Positions 1 through 8,319 of a stretch of DNA of 64,000 bases are shown piece by piece. Source of the stretch: Thalassospira sp. MCCC 1A03138 (GTDB lineage Bacteria > Pseudomonadota > Alphaproteobacteria > Rhodospirillales > Thalassospiraceae); the NCBI RefSeq assembly GCF_002115785.1, contig NZ_JFJY01000010.1, positions 1 to 64,000 on the forward strand, in the 5' to 3' direction. A model generated the notes under the pieces. That model was given only the letters and a program-made list of their open reading frames with translations. It made no database searches and was not told the origin of the DNA. The translations under genes were made by a program, and so were the position numbers. Position 1 is the stretch's first letter; each line of letters starts with the position of its first letter.

Positions 1-1722
1 CAAGCGCAAACCGTGGTCGATGGCATGACCTATGCGTCAAGCAGTGAAAATCCCGGCACATCGAGCCGTGTTGTGACCCTTACCAGCATTAGCGACAGCG
101 GCGGTACGGCCAACAGTGGTTCGGACACCGCAAGTGCGTCCATCGCGGCGACGGTTACGGTCAGTGCCGTCAATGATGCGCCAGTCAATACCGTACCGGG
201 GGCCCAATCCGCCGTGAGCGGCGAGGCAAAGGCGATCACCGGCATTTCGGTTGCGGATACGGATAGCGCGACGGTGACCACCACAGTCTCGGTGCCGAAC
301 GGTGACGGGACATTTACCACGACGGGCAATGCGACCATCACCGGGGGTGGCACCAATTCCATCCAGATTTCGGGCAGTGTTGCCGATGTCAATGCGACAC
401 TGGCCAATCTGCGATACACAGCTGCCACGACCGGTTCGCAAACGATTACCGTCCTGACATCGGACGGCACGGATACCGACACCGATACGGTCACGGTCAA
501 TGTTTCCGCCCGCCCGGCCATCGGCGGCCTTTCCGGCGACAGCATTGCCTATGCAACCGGCCAGACGGTCAAGCTTGATGTCGGCCAGAATGCGACGGTA
601 TCGGATGCGGATTTCTCGGCCGGTGCTTTTAACAATGGCGGTAACCTTACGGTCAGCATCACCGGTGGTACTGCTTCGCAGGATATTCTCAAGATTGATA
701 CCGCAGGTACAGTTACGCTTGACGGTACGACGGCCGGATCGAACGTGCGTGTCAACGGAACGACGATCGGCACACTGGCAAACAATATTGCCGCGGGCAA
801 TACCCTGCGGATCAACTTTAATGGCGCGGCAGATCTGACAAATATCCAGGAACTGGTGCGCGCCCTTTCCTATGAAAACAGTTCGGGCACACCGGCAGGC
901 GGGAACCGGACGATCAGCGTGACGTTGACCGATATCAGCGGAAACACCAGCACGGCCAGCACGGTGAAGGTAAGGGTGACAGAGCCGGTGACGGAAACGC
1001 CACCACCGCCGCCGCCACCGCCTGCGCCGCCACCAGCACCGGTCGTGACGATCCCGCCGATCCTGCAAACGCCGGGATCGGGTGGGGATGCGGGAACGCC
1101 GGTCAGCAGTGCGCTTAGCGGCGGATCGAATGGCAATGGTTCTGGCGGGCAGTTCAACTCCGGCGGCCCGATCCAGAGCTCCGTGACGGGCCAGTTGGGC
1201 AGTATCAGCGCGATCGACAATACCGGCACACCGGTTTCGGCAGGGCTTAGTTTCAACCAGGCCGGGAGTGGGTTGGGTGTTACCACCGGACTGGGAGGTA
1301 ACGGCGGTGGTGCTGCTTTGACTGACGGCGGATTTGGTAGTAGTGGTGCCGGTGGTCTTGGCGGCGGCGGACTTGGTGGTGGTCTTGGCGGCGGCTTGGG
1401 CGGCGGCTTGGGCGGAAGTGCGGGCGGCGGTTTTGGCGGCGGTGTCGGTGGCGAAGCGGGAACCGGAACACCTGTTGGCAATGACGGTATTCTGGGCACG
1501 CCTTCAACCGGGGGCGAGGCTTCGGGTGGTCAAGGTGGCGACGGTGAAACCTCCGTTGGCGAGGGTGGCGGTGGTCAGGCCATGATCGATGGTAACAGTG
1601 AGGCGGAGCTTGCCGCCGCACTTGACGATTTCAGCGCGCAACTGGCAGCCTTTGGCGATGCCGCCGAAATGGAAACGATACTGCTGGATCAGGTTCTGGG
1701 CACATATCGTATCCCCGCGTGA
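1..1722 (+). CDS. C-terminal part of a giant cadherin/VCBS-like repeat adhesin (5' end outside window)
   Basis: The frame is open from base 1, so the GTG at 13 is internal and the true start lies upstream. What is visible is about 573 residues: Thr/Ser/Asp-rich beta-sandwich repeats of the cadherin/VCBS-like type (one recognisable unit runs from the VNDAPVNT motif to TVTVNVS, about residues 53-165 counted from base 13), a second repeat to about 323, a proline run near 330-345, a long Gly/Ser-rich stretch at about 355-535, and a short conserved-looking tail ending LLDQVLGTYRIPA. Composition (no Cys, few Lys, acidic) fits an exported surface protein. It is followed in the same direction by TolC and adaptor genes that are probably its export apparatus. 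The C-terminal tail could carry a secretion or anchoring signal; this is inference. No RTX nonapeptides are seen in this part. Confidence 0.75.
   Translation, partial: QAQTVVDGMTYASSSENPGTSSRVVTLTSISDSGGTANSGSDTASASIAATVTVSAVNDAPVNTVPGAQSAVSGEAKAITGISVADTDSATVTTTVSVPNGDGTFTTTGNATITGGGTNSIQISGSVADVNATLANLRYTAATTGSQTITVLTSDGTDTDTDTVTVNVSARPAIGGLSGDSIAYATGQTVKLDVGQNATVSDADFSAGAFNNGGNLTVSITGGTASQDILKIDTAGTVTLDGTTAGSNVRVNGTTIGTLANNIAAGNTLRINFNGAADLTNIQELVRALSYENSSGTPAGGNRTISVTLTDISGNTSTASTVKVRVTEPVTETPPPPPPPPAPPPAPVVTIPPILQTPGSGGDAGTPVSSALSGGSNGNGSGGQFNSGGPIQSSVTGQLGSISAIDNTGTPVSAGLSFNQAGSGLGVTTGLGGNGGGAALTDGGFGSSGAGGLGGGGLGGGLGGGLGGGLGGSAGGGFGGGVGGEAGTGTPVGNDGILGTPSTGGEASGGQGGDGETSVGEGGGGQAMIDGNSEAELAAALDDFSAQLAAFGDAAEMETILLDQVLGTYRIPA
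1351..1446 (+). repeat. 12-base tandem repeat coding the Gly-rich tail
   Basis: About eight imperfect copies of a 12-base unit of the form GGCGGCTTGGGC run in frame and encode the GGGL/GGGLG pattern of the adhesin tail. Two neighbouring copies are identical. In-frame units of this kind can expand or contract without breaking the gene. Confidence 0.7.
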
Positions 1723-1950
1723 TGACTTGAGTGATGATTTGCTTGATGACTTCGCGGCGGTCGATCCTGTCTGACCGCCGGAATGAGGGAATGTCCCGAC
1801 CGGTTTCGAAGAGCCCGGGCGGGATGGAGATGGAAAGAGGGATGTTGCGGTTTTGGACAGAATCGCAACAGACCCGGATGACGCATCGAATACCCGCGTA
1901 TCTGTCGGGCAGAGATGCGGGAGTTTGAATTTACTTGGGGGAATACCGTC

Positions 1951-3534
1951 TTGGTTTATCGTGCTTTGAAGTTTCCCGGAACTTTCCGAAAATGGCGGAA
2001 TGTGGCGGTCGCGCTGACAGCGGCGGCAGTATTATCGGCCTGTGCGGTTGCGCCAGAGCCGTTGACGGTTTCGGAAAATAATGCGCGGGTTGAAAAGGAT
2101 CTGGCGCGCCTGTTTGAAAAGCAGGAAAAGATCACCGGGCCGCTGACGCTTGAGGAAGCGATAGCGCGTGCGCTTAAATACAACCTTGATCATCGGCTCA
2201 AGCTGATGGAAGAAGCGGTGGCGATGGGGCAGCTTGACGTCGCCAATGTCAATCTTCTGCCCGATGTTGTGGCCAGTTCGGGCTGGACACAGCGCAGCCG
2301 GTCAGACTCGACCTATAACGAGAGCAAAACCTCGACATCCACCAGTTCGGACAAGAAAATCCGCGATAGCGACCTGACGGTAAGCTGGAATGTGCTGGAT
2401 TTTGCCATCGGTTATATGCGCGCCCATCAGCAGGCGGACATGGCGCTTATCGTCAAGGAACGCCGTCGGCAGGTGATCCATAACGTGATCAATGATACGC
2501 GCAGTGCCTATTGGCGGGCGGCGGCGGCCGAACGGGCGCTGGTGAAGTTCAAACCGGTCCTGGAAAAGGTTCGCGCGGCACTTTCGCGGTCGGAAACGCA
2601 GGTGCGCGAACGGGTTGGTGCGCCGCTTGATGCGCTGACCTATCAGGAAGACCTTCTGTTGACCCTGCGCGAGCTTGAAACCCGCCAGCGTCAACTGGTT
2701 GAAGCCCGGACCGAGCTTGCGGTTCTGATGAATATTCATCCCGATAGCGACTTTACGGTCGAGGCCGCGGTTGAACCCGACAGTGGCCCGATGCCGGTTC
2801 TGACGATGAATGCCGAGGAACTTGAACTGGAAGCCCTGAAAAACCGTTCGGAGCTGCGTTCGGAAGCCTATCAGTTGCGGATCAACCAGCAGGAAGCAAA
2901 GATCGCCATCGTGCAGATGGTGCCGGGCCTTAATTTCAGCGCCGGTATCAATCACACGACCGACAGTTACAAGGTCAATTCCGACTGGTACGAGGGGTCG
3001 CTTGATCTTTCGTGGAACCTGATGCAGCTGTTCAAGGCACCGGCAAACATGCGCCTTGCCGACAGCCAGATCGAACTTTCGGAAGTGCGGCGTCTTGCGC
3101 TGAGCATGGCGGTGATCAGTCAGGTCAATATTGCGCAACTGCGGTTTGCCTTTGCCAAGCGCGATTATGAACTGACCGACCGGATCGCGTCGGTGCAGGA
3201 CCAGATATCGGAAACCGTCAATGCCAGCCAGTCGGCCAATGCGGTCGGCGAGGGGCAGGCGATCCGGGCCGATGTCCGTGCGTTGCTGAGCAACCTGCAA
3301 CGCGATATGGCCTATGCCGACATGCAGGCATCCTATGGCCGTCTGTTTGCCTCGATCGGTGCCGATCCGTTCCCGAACGATATTCCTGATGATTCTGTCG
3401 ATACGCTTGCCCAGACGGTCGGCGATGTTCTGTCGCGCTGGAATCAGGGGGATTACGATGCACCGGTCACCGTTGCCGAAGACGATGGCGGTCCGGCATC
3501 AGAAAATGAACTGAAGCAGGCTGCTGTTCAGTGA
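1951..3534 (+). CDS. TolC-family outer-membrane channel lipoprotein
   Basis: Outer-membrane efflux protein of the TolC family, the exit duct of tripartite and type I export systems. A lipoprotein signal is clear: a hydrophobic run followed by the lipobox LSAC, so the mature protein starts at Cys about 31. The rest is the long-helix TolC pattern, with the GPLTLEEAIARALKYN motif that opens the first outer-membrane-efflux repeat and a second repeat after about residue 290. I chose TTG 1951 because GGGGGA stands nine bases upstream and the signal then has normal length; an ATG at 1915 in the same frame would add 12 residues. It lies 228 bases after the adhesin and overlaps the next gene at TGATG. 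Function in adhesin export is inferred from position. Confidence 0.85.
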   Translation: MVYRALKFPGTFRKWRNVAVALTAAAVLSACAVAPEPLTVSENNARVEKDLARLFEKQEKITGPLTLEEAIARALKYNLDHRLKLMEEAVAMGQLDVANVNLLPDVVASSGWTQRSRSDSTYNESKTSTSTSSDKKIRDSDLTVSWNVLDFAIGYMRAHQQADMALIVKERRRQVIHNVINDTRSAYWRAAAAERALVKFKPVLEKVRAALSRSETQVRERVGAPLDALTYQEDLLLTLRELETRQRQLVEARTELAVLMNIHPDSDFTVEAAVEPDSGPMPVLTMNAEELELEALKNRSELRSEAYQLRINQQEAKIAIVQMVPGLNFSAGINHTTDSYKVNSDWYEGSLDLSWNLMQLFKAPANMRLADSQIELSEVRRLALSMAVISQVNIAQLRFAFAKRDYELTDRIASVQDQISETVNASQSANAVGEGQAIRADVRALLSNLQRDMAYADMQASYGRLFASIGADPFPNDIPDDSVDTLAQTVGDVLSRWNQGDYDAPVTVAEDDGGPASENELKQAAVQ

Positions 3535-4331
3535 TGCATTTTAGCCTGACGTCGTTGCGCGGATATCGGGCTCAGTCCCCGGGCCGCACATTCAAGGCTG
3601 CCGCAAGCATGTTTTGCATGCTTGCGGTTTCGGCTTTGTTGTTTCCGGTTCTGGCAGATGCGCAGGAACCACTGCAAGCGCGTGTTCTGGTGACCACACA
3701 GGATCGGGCCGTTCTTGCCGGTGAACTGGCCGCGAGAATTGATAAAATGACGGTCCGTCCGGGCCAGAAGTTCAAGCAGGGCGATTTGCTGATTTCTTTT
3801 GATTGTGCGGCCTATAAGGCACAACGCGCAACGGCGGCGGCCGACTATCGCCAGGCCGATGCGCAATTCAAATCCCAGCAGCGGCTTTTTGAATTGCGCA
3901 GTGTTGGCGAGCTTGATGTTGTCATGGCGCAAGCAGCAAAGGAGCGGACACTGGCGCAGTTGCAGCTTCATGATGTGTATCTTGATCGCTGCAAGATCAC
4001 CGCCCCCTATGACGGGGCTGTGGTCCAGTGGCTGAGCCAGCCCTATCAGATTGCCAATCCTGCCGATGAACTGATGGAAATCATCGGTTCGGGCAATCTT
4101 GAGCTTGAACTGATCGTGCCGTCAAGCTGGCTGTCATGGCTTTCGACGGGGCAGAGCTTTCAGGCGCGGATCGAGGAAACGGGATCGGTCATTGCGGCAA
4201 CCACCGAAAGGATCGGTGCTGATATTGACCCGGTCAGCCAGACGGTTAAAGTCTTTGCAATCATAAATGGCGATGCCGGGAAGCTGTTGCCGGGCATGAG
4301 CGGTGTTGCTGTTTTTGAACCGGAAACCTGA
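3534..4331 (+). CDS. Short HlyD/RND-type periplasmic adaptor
   Basis: A 265-residue membrane-fusion-type adaptor, shorter than the usual 350-450. An N-terminal signal peptide (about residues 1-43, ending ADA) is followed by a lipoyl/barrel-sandwich half near LAGELAARIDKM, a short coiled hairpin (about 95-145), the second lipoyl half at CKITAPYDGAVV, and a beta-barrel ending in LLPGMSGVAVFEPE. ATG 3534 overlaps the TolC stop (TGATG), which points to translational coupling; a GTG three bases upstream is possible. Because the inner-membrane partner genes follow, this protein probably bridges the TolC channel and the inner-membrane components. No long C-terminal domain is present, so it may work as a pair with the next adaptor. 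Confidence 0.85.
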   Translation: MHFSLTSLRGYRAQSPGRTFKAAASMFCMLAVSALLFPVLADAQEPLQARVLVTTQDRAVLAGELAARIDKMTVRPGQKFKQGDLLISFDCAAYKAQRATAAADYRQADAQFKSQQRLFELRSVGELDVVMAQAAKERTLAQLQLHDVYLDRCKITAPYDGAVVQWLSQPYQIANPADELMEIIGSGNLELELIVPSSWLSWLSTGQSFQARIEETGSVIAATTERIGADIDPVSQTVKVFAIINGDAGKLLPGMSGVAVFEPET

Positions 4332-4381
4332 GCGTTTCCGGCAAAGGGCGAAGCGGCACGCGACCAGAACCGACGGGTAAA

Positions 4382-5710
4382 ATGAGCACCATTACAGCAT
4401 CCGCAATTTTGCTGGGCATCGAAAAATCCATCCGCCAGGCCCGGGATATGACCGCGCTTCAGTTCGTGGCCGTTACGGAAACGCGCCGACTGATTTCCTA
4501 TCAGCAGGCGGTGTTGCTTTCGCACGGGCTGGATGGGAAATTGCGGGTGGTGGCTGTTTCAAACGTTCCGACGGTGGACCGCAATGCCCCCTATATCCGG
4601 TTCGTCGAAAAGCTTGCCAACCGGCAGATTGCCACCGATCAGAAGAAGATATTTTCGCGTGCATCGGATGGTGCTGATTTCGAAGCGGACTGGCGGGAGT
4701 TTCTTCAGGACAATATCCTGTCTCAGCCTGTTCTTACCCCGGATGGCACATCGCTTGGTCTTCTTTTGCTGATCCGGGCCCCGGAATGGCAGGACGGGGA
4801 GCTGCTTCTTGTCGAACAACTGACCGATGCGCTTGGCCATGCGTGGAATGCGCTTCGCCCGCGCAAAAGGCGGGGCGGATTGTTTGAAGCCGGAAAAAAA
4901 CGCCGCGCCGTTCTGGCCGGGGTTTTCGTCGGCCTTGTTCTTGTGTTGGCCATCCCGGTTCGGCAAAGCATTATTGCGCCTGCGACGGTCATGCCGCGCG
5001 ATCCGGTCATGATTGCAGCCCCGATCACTGGGGTTATTCGCGAAATCAGTGTTCGTCCGAATGCACCGGTGACAAAGGGCGACCTTCTGTTTTCGTTTGA
5101 AGGTGCGGAATTCAAGGCAAATTACGAGATAGCATTACGCGCGGTCGATACCGCCGAGGCGGAACTGCGCCGTGCATCGCAGCAGGCATTCGGGGATGCC
5201 AAGGGTCGGGCCGAGGTTGCGCTTTCGCAGACGCGTCTGGCATTGCGTCAGGAACAGGCCGAATTCAGCCGCTATCAGCTTTCGCAGATCGAGGTCAGGG
5301 CACCGCAATCGGGTATTGCGATTTTCAGTGATTCCAATGACTGGCGCGGGCGGCCTGTTTCGACGGGTGAGCAGGTCATGGCAATTGCCGCCCCCGATGC
5401 TGCCGAGCTTGGTATTTCCATTCCGGTTTCCGATGCCATCGCCCTGCAATCGGGGGCGGAGGTCCGGCTGTTTCTGGATGTTGATCCGCTTGGTTCGATT
5501 GACGCAACGCTTGAATATGCCGCCTATCAGCCAAAGGAAACGCCCGAGGGCATATTGGCCTATCAGGCGGTGGCGCGCTTTGACAGCCCGGAAGACATTC
5601 CGCGTATCGGGCTGAAGGGATCGGCGAAAATCATGGGGGATCATGTTCCGCTGGCGCTGTTCCTTTTCCGCCGTCCGCTTTCAGCCCTGCGTCAGATGAT
5701 CGGGTTTTGA
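4382..5710 (+). CDS. Membrane-anchored HlyD adaptor with GAF-like cytoplasmic head
   Basis: A 442-residue protein with an unusual layout. Residues about 1-160 look like a GAF-type sensory or dimerisation domain (pattern ending GLLLLIRAPEWQDGELLLVEQLTDALGHAWNAL). A basic stretch and one membrane helix follow at about 175-192 (AVLAGVFVGLVLVLAIPV). The remainder is a HlyD-type periplasmic adaptor: first lipoyl half at APITGVIREISVRPNAPVTKGD, a helical hairpin, second half at IEVRAPQSGIAIFSD, then a barrel. The orientation places the GAF-like head in the cytoplasm and the adaptor in the periplasm. It starts 51 bases after the short adaptor and ends 7 bases before the M50 gene. It may report a cytoplasmic state to the exporter, or simply dimerise; neither is shown. 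Confidence 0.8.
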   Translation: MSTITASAILLGIEKSIRQARDMTALQFVAVTETRRLISYQQAVLLSHGLDGKLRVVAVSNVPTVDRNAPYIRFVEKLANRQIATDQKKIFSRASDGADFEADWREFLQDNILSQPVLTPDGTSLGLLLLIRAPEWQDGELLLVEQLTDALGHAWNALRPRKRRGGLFEAGKKRRAVLAGVFVGLVLVLAIPVRQSIIAPATVMPRDPVMIAAPITGVIREISVRPNAPVTKGDLLFSFEGAEFKANYEIALRAVDTAEAELRRASQQAFGDAKGRAEVALSQTRLALRQEQAEFSRYQLSQIEVRAPQSGIAIFSDSNDWRGRPVSTGEQVMAIAAPDAAELGISIPVSDAIALQSGAEVRLFLDVDPLGSIDATLEYAAYQPKETPEGILAYQAVARFDSPEDIPRIGLKGSAKIMGDHVPLALFLFRRPLSALRQMIGF

Positions 5711-5716
5711 TCTGCC

Positions 5717-7879
5717 ATGGCAATCGCACCGCAGGGGAACGCAAAAGAGCTGGTTGTGCCGCCGCTGCGCGAGGATCTGAGACTTCTGCCCGCCGGGACC
5801 GATGAATATGGTGCGCCGTGCTGGACGATCCATGATCCGGTGCGCAATCGGTATTTCCGGATCGGTTATGCCGCGTTTGAAATGCTGCGCCGGTGGCCTT
5901 TGCGCCAGGGGCAGGCAATCATCGAGCGCATTTGCCGCGATACGGTTCTGAGCGTTGACGAGGCCGCGTTGACGGGGCTGATAAAGTTCCTGCATGGCAA
6001 TGGACTTTTGCAGCGTGACAGCAACGAGACCGTGGCCGAGTTTTCGCGCATTGCCAATGCGGGCAAACCGCCCTTCTGGAAATGGGCGATCCACAATTAT
6101 CTTTTTGTGCGTGTACCGCTGGTCCATCCGGACGGTTTCCTGCGCAAGACCCAGCCGATTGCCGATATTATCGCATCGGGCGCGGTTCAGCTTGGCGTGC
6201 TGATCCTAGGGTTGATCGGCATTTTCCTGACCTTGCGTCAATGGGACCTGTTTGTGTCGACATTCATGGGGTTTGCCAACTGGCAGGGCGTGGTGTGGAT
6301 GGCGGTGACACTTACGCTTGCCAAAATCCTTCACGAATTCGGGCATGCCTATAGCGCGGCGCGCTATGGCTGCCGGGTGCCGTCGATGGGGGTTGCGTTT
6401 CTGGTGATGTATCCGGTGCTTTATACCGATACGTCCGATGCCTGGCGGATCATCAGCAAGGAAAAAAGGCTGCGTATTGCGGCGGCCGGTATCCGGGTCG
6501 AGCTGGCACTTGCGTTACTGGCGACTTTTTTCTGGCATCTTGTGCCGCCCGGGCCGTTGCAAAGTGCGGTGTTCCTTCTGGCGACGACAACCTGGATCAC
6601 AACACTTCTGATCAATCTCAGCCCTTTCATGCGGTTTGACGGCTATTATCTGCTGTCGGATTTTCTGGGTATTGCCAATCTGCAAAACCGGTCCTTTGCC
6701 ATGGCGAAATGGACGATCCGCGAGACGCTTTTCCGGTTCGGGCATCCTGCGCCCGAACCGATGCCGCGCAAAAAGCGGCGGATGCTGACGGTTTTTGCGA
6801 TTGCGGTCTGGATTTATCGCTTCTTTCTGTTTCTTGGTATTGCGCTGGTGGTTTACCACCTGTTCTTCAAGGTTCTTGGCATTATCCTTTTCGTGGTCGA
6901 AATCGCATGGTTCATCATCCTTCCGGTTTTAAATGAAATGAAACACTGGTGGAAAGACCGCCATAGAGCAAAAGTAACACCGTCGCTTGTCGCGACGGGA
7001 TTTCTGTTGGCTGTTCTGGTTGTTCTGACCTTCGTGCCGTGGCAATCGCGTGTTTCGGCAGATGCGGTGCTTCAGGCCAGCAATGATGCGGAGATCATCA
7101 GTACGGTTGCAGGCCAGATTGCTGAACTTGCGGTGAAAAAAGGGGACCGGGTCCGGGCCGGTGATACGATTGCCATTCTGAGCGCACCGGAACTTGATGC
7201 CGAACACCGCATTCGGGAGCTGGAGCTTGCCGAGGCGCGGATATTGCTGGCGCAGACCGAGGCGAGCCAGGGCAATCTTGGCGACTATGCCGCCCGTCTT
7301 CAGGAAATGCGGCGTCTGGCGGCGCGGATCGTTGCCCTTGAAGCGCGGCAGGATCTTCTGACCCTGCGTGCGCCGATTGACGGCATGGTGCGCGAACTGG
7401 CCGATGATATCCGGGTTGGCGACTGGGTCGCACCGCGCACCCAGCTTGCGCGGATTGTCGGTGCCAGGGAACGGGCGTCATGGGAAGTTGTCGCCTATGT
7501 GTCCCAGCGCGATATTGCGCGTATCGGCAACCGGCCATCGGCAAGGTTCTATCCGGAACAGTTTACCCAACCCGTTCTTGACATCGAGGTCGAGACTGTC
7601 GAGCGGTTCAACAGCACCTATATCGAGACACCGGCACTTGTATCCACCCACGGCGGGACAATTGCCGCGACTGCGGACAAGGACGGCCGATACACCCCGC
7701 ATGATCCGGTTTTCAAGCTGGAGGGGATCGTTGCGACAGATAGGGAAAGTCCCCCGGCAGGCGAGGGTTTTTCGATGATGCAGCGCGGCAGGCTACAGAT
7801 CGATGCCGAGCCCATGAGCTGGGCGCGCCGCCTTTATGAAGCGATAGTCGCAGGCTTTATCCGGGAAGTCAGTTTTTAG
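5717..7879 (+). CDS. Site-2-protease-like (M50) membrane protein fused to HlyD-type adaptor
   Basis: A 720-residue polytopic protein of the type annotated as 'putative peptide zinc metalloprotease'. Order: an N-terminal about 100-residue segment resembling a PqqD-type winged helix (DPVRNRYFRIGYAAFEML, then a helix ending FLHGNGLLQ); membrane helices from about 150; zinc-protease motif HEFGH at 206-210; second motif N300-LSP-x4-D308-G309, the usual third ligand of site-2 proteases; further helices to about 405; one last membrane helix about 422-442; then a periplasmic HlyD-like part with lipoyl halves near SNDAEIISTVAGQIAEL and LTLRAPIDGMV and a coiled hairpin between. All predicted zinc ligands are present, so it may be an active protease. 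It closes the four-gene export set; no ATPase gene follows. Confidence 0.85.
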   Translation: MAIAPQGNAKELVVPPLREDLRLLPAGTDEYGAPCWTIHDPVRNRYFRIGYAAFEMLRRWPLRQGQAIIERICRDTVLSVDEAALTGLIKFLHGNGLLQRDSNETVAEFSRIANAGKPPFWKWAIHNYLFVRVPLVHPDGFLRKTQPIADIIASGAVQLGVLILGLIGIFLTLRQWDLFVSTFMGFANWQGVVWMAVTLTLAKILHEFGHAYSAARYGCRVPSMGVAFLVMYPVLYTDTSDAWRIISKEKRLRIAAAGIRVELALALLATFFWHLVPPGPLQSAVFLLATTTWITTLLINLSPFMRFDGYYLLSDFLGIANLQNRSFAMAKWTIRETLFRFGHPAPEPMPRKKRRMLTVFAIAVWIYRFFLFLGIALVVYHLFFKVLGIILFVVEIAWFIILPVLNEMKHWWKDRHRAKVTPSLVATGFLLAVLVVLTFVPWQSRVSADAVLQASNDAEIISTVAGQIAELAVKKGDRVRAGDTIAILSAPELDAEHRIRELELAEARILLAQTEASQGNLGDYAARLQEMRRLAARIVALEARQDLLTLRAPIDGMVRELADDIRVGDWVAPRTQLARIVGARERASWEVVAYVSQRDIARIGNRPSARFYPEQFTQPVLDIEVETVERFNSTYIETPALVSTHGGTIAATADKDGRYTPHDPVFKLEGIVATDRESPPAGEGFSMMQRGRLQIDAEPMSWARRLYEAIVAGFIREVSF

Positions 7880-8002
7880 AGGGATTGTCCGGATCGATCA
7901 TTTGAGCAGATTAAACATAAAACGCTTTAAGTAATTAATATTGCAAAATATTTGTTTGTCGTTCCAGGTATGGAGCGCTGGACTGGATGCCTGCCGTCGC
8001 AT

Positions 8003-8046
8003 CCAAATGACAAAACCCTGCCGATTGGCGGGGTTTTGTCATTTGG
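8003..8046. terminator. Strong perfect hairpin after the M50 operon
   Basis: A 16-bp perfect inverted repeat, CCAAATGACAAAACCC at 8003-8018 and its complement at 8031-8046, with a 12-base middle that partly continues the stem. The right arm contains GGGTTTT. It lies 124 bases after the stop of the M50 gene and before the MacA gene, so it probably terminates the secretion operon; as the arms carry A-runs on one strand and T-runs on the other it could work in both directions. Confidence 0.65.
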
Positions 8047-8319
8047 GTCCTGGATTACGGGGCAGCGGGGCGAGGAGACGCGCGTCCACGCGATCTCCAC
8101 ATAACCTGCACTCAACTTTCATTACGGCGTGAGATGGTGCTTGAAGAAAGCAATCATGTTCACGGGGATTTTTTCAAAACTCGCAAACGACCCGCCCACG
8201 GCTAGCCATCTGGCTGACATGGCGGGGCTATCGAGATCAGTCGTCTCGTGGCGAGAGTGAACCCGATTGAGCGACGATCTTCTTCTCTGGTCAATAAACG
8301 TCAGTTGGTAAAAACAACA
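8047..8319. other. Intergenic stretch before the macAB-type operon
   Basis: Together with 7880-8002 this leaves about 440 bases without a convincing gene apart from the hairpin. I see no tRNA, no repeat family and no clear promoter consensus. An upstream GTG at 8248 could extend the next gene but gives a basic N-terminus in front of a normal membrane anchor, so I treat it as non-coding. Confidence 0.4.

Noticed and set aside
1351-1446. Regular repeats that might suggest a CRISPR array
   Set aside because: The unit is 12 bases, without spacers and in frame with a Gly-rich protein.
870-1621. Long open frames on both strands across the Pro- and Gly-rich region
   Set aside because: They are low-complexity shadows of the repetitive GC-rich adhesin sequence; the proteins are Pro/Arg-rich without any family character.
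3534-7879. Reading the adaptor/M50 set as an RND or classic type I system
   Set aside because: No RND pump and no ABC ATPase is encoded in the set, and the inner-membrane protein has M50 protease motifs.
8248-8319. Upstream extension of the MacA gene from GTG 8248
   Set aside because: It adds a charged tail in front of a normal membrane anchor; ATG 8320 gives a standard MacA start.
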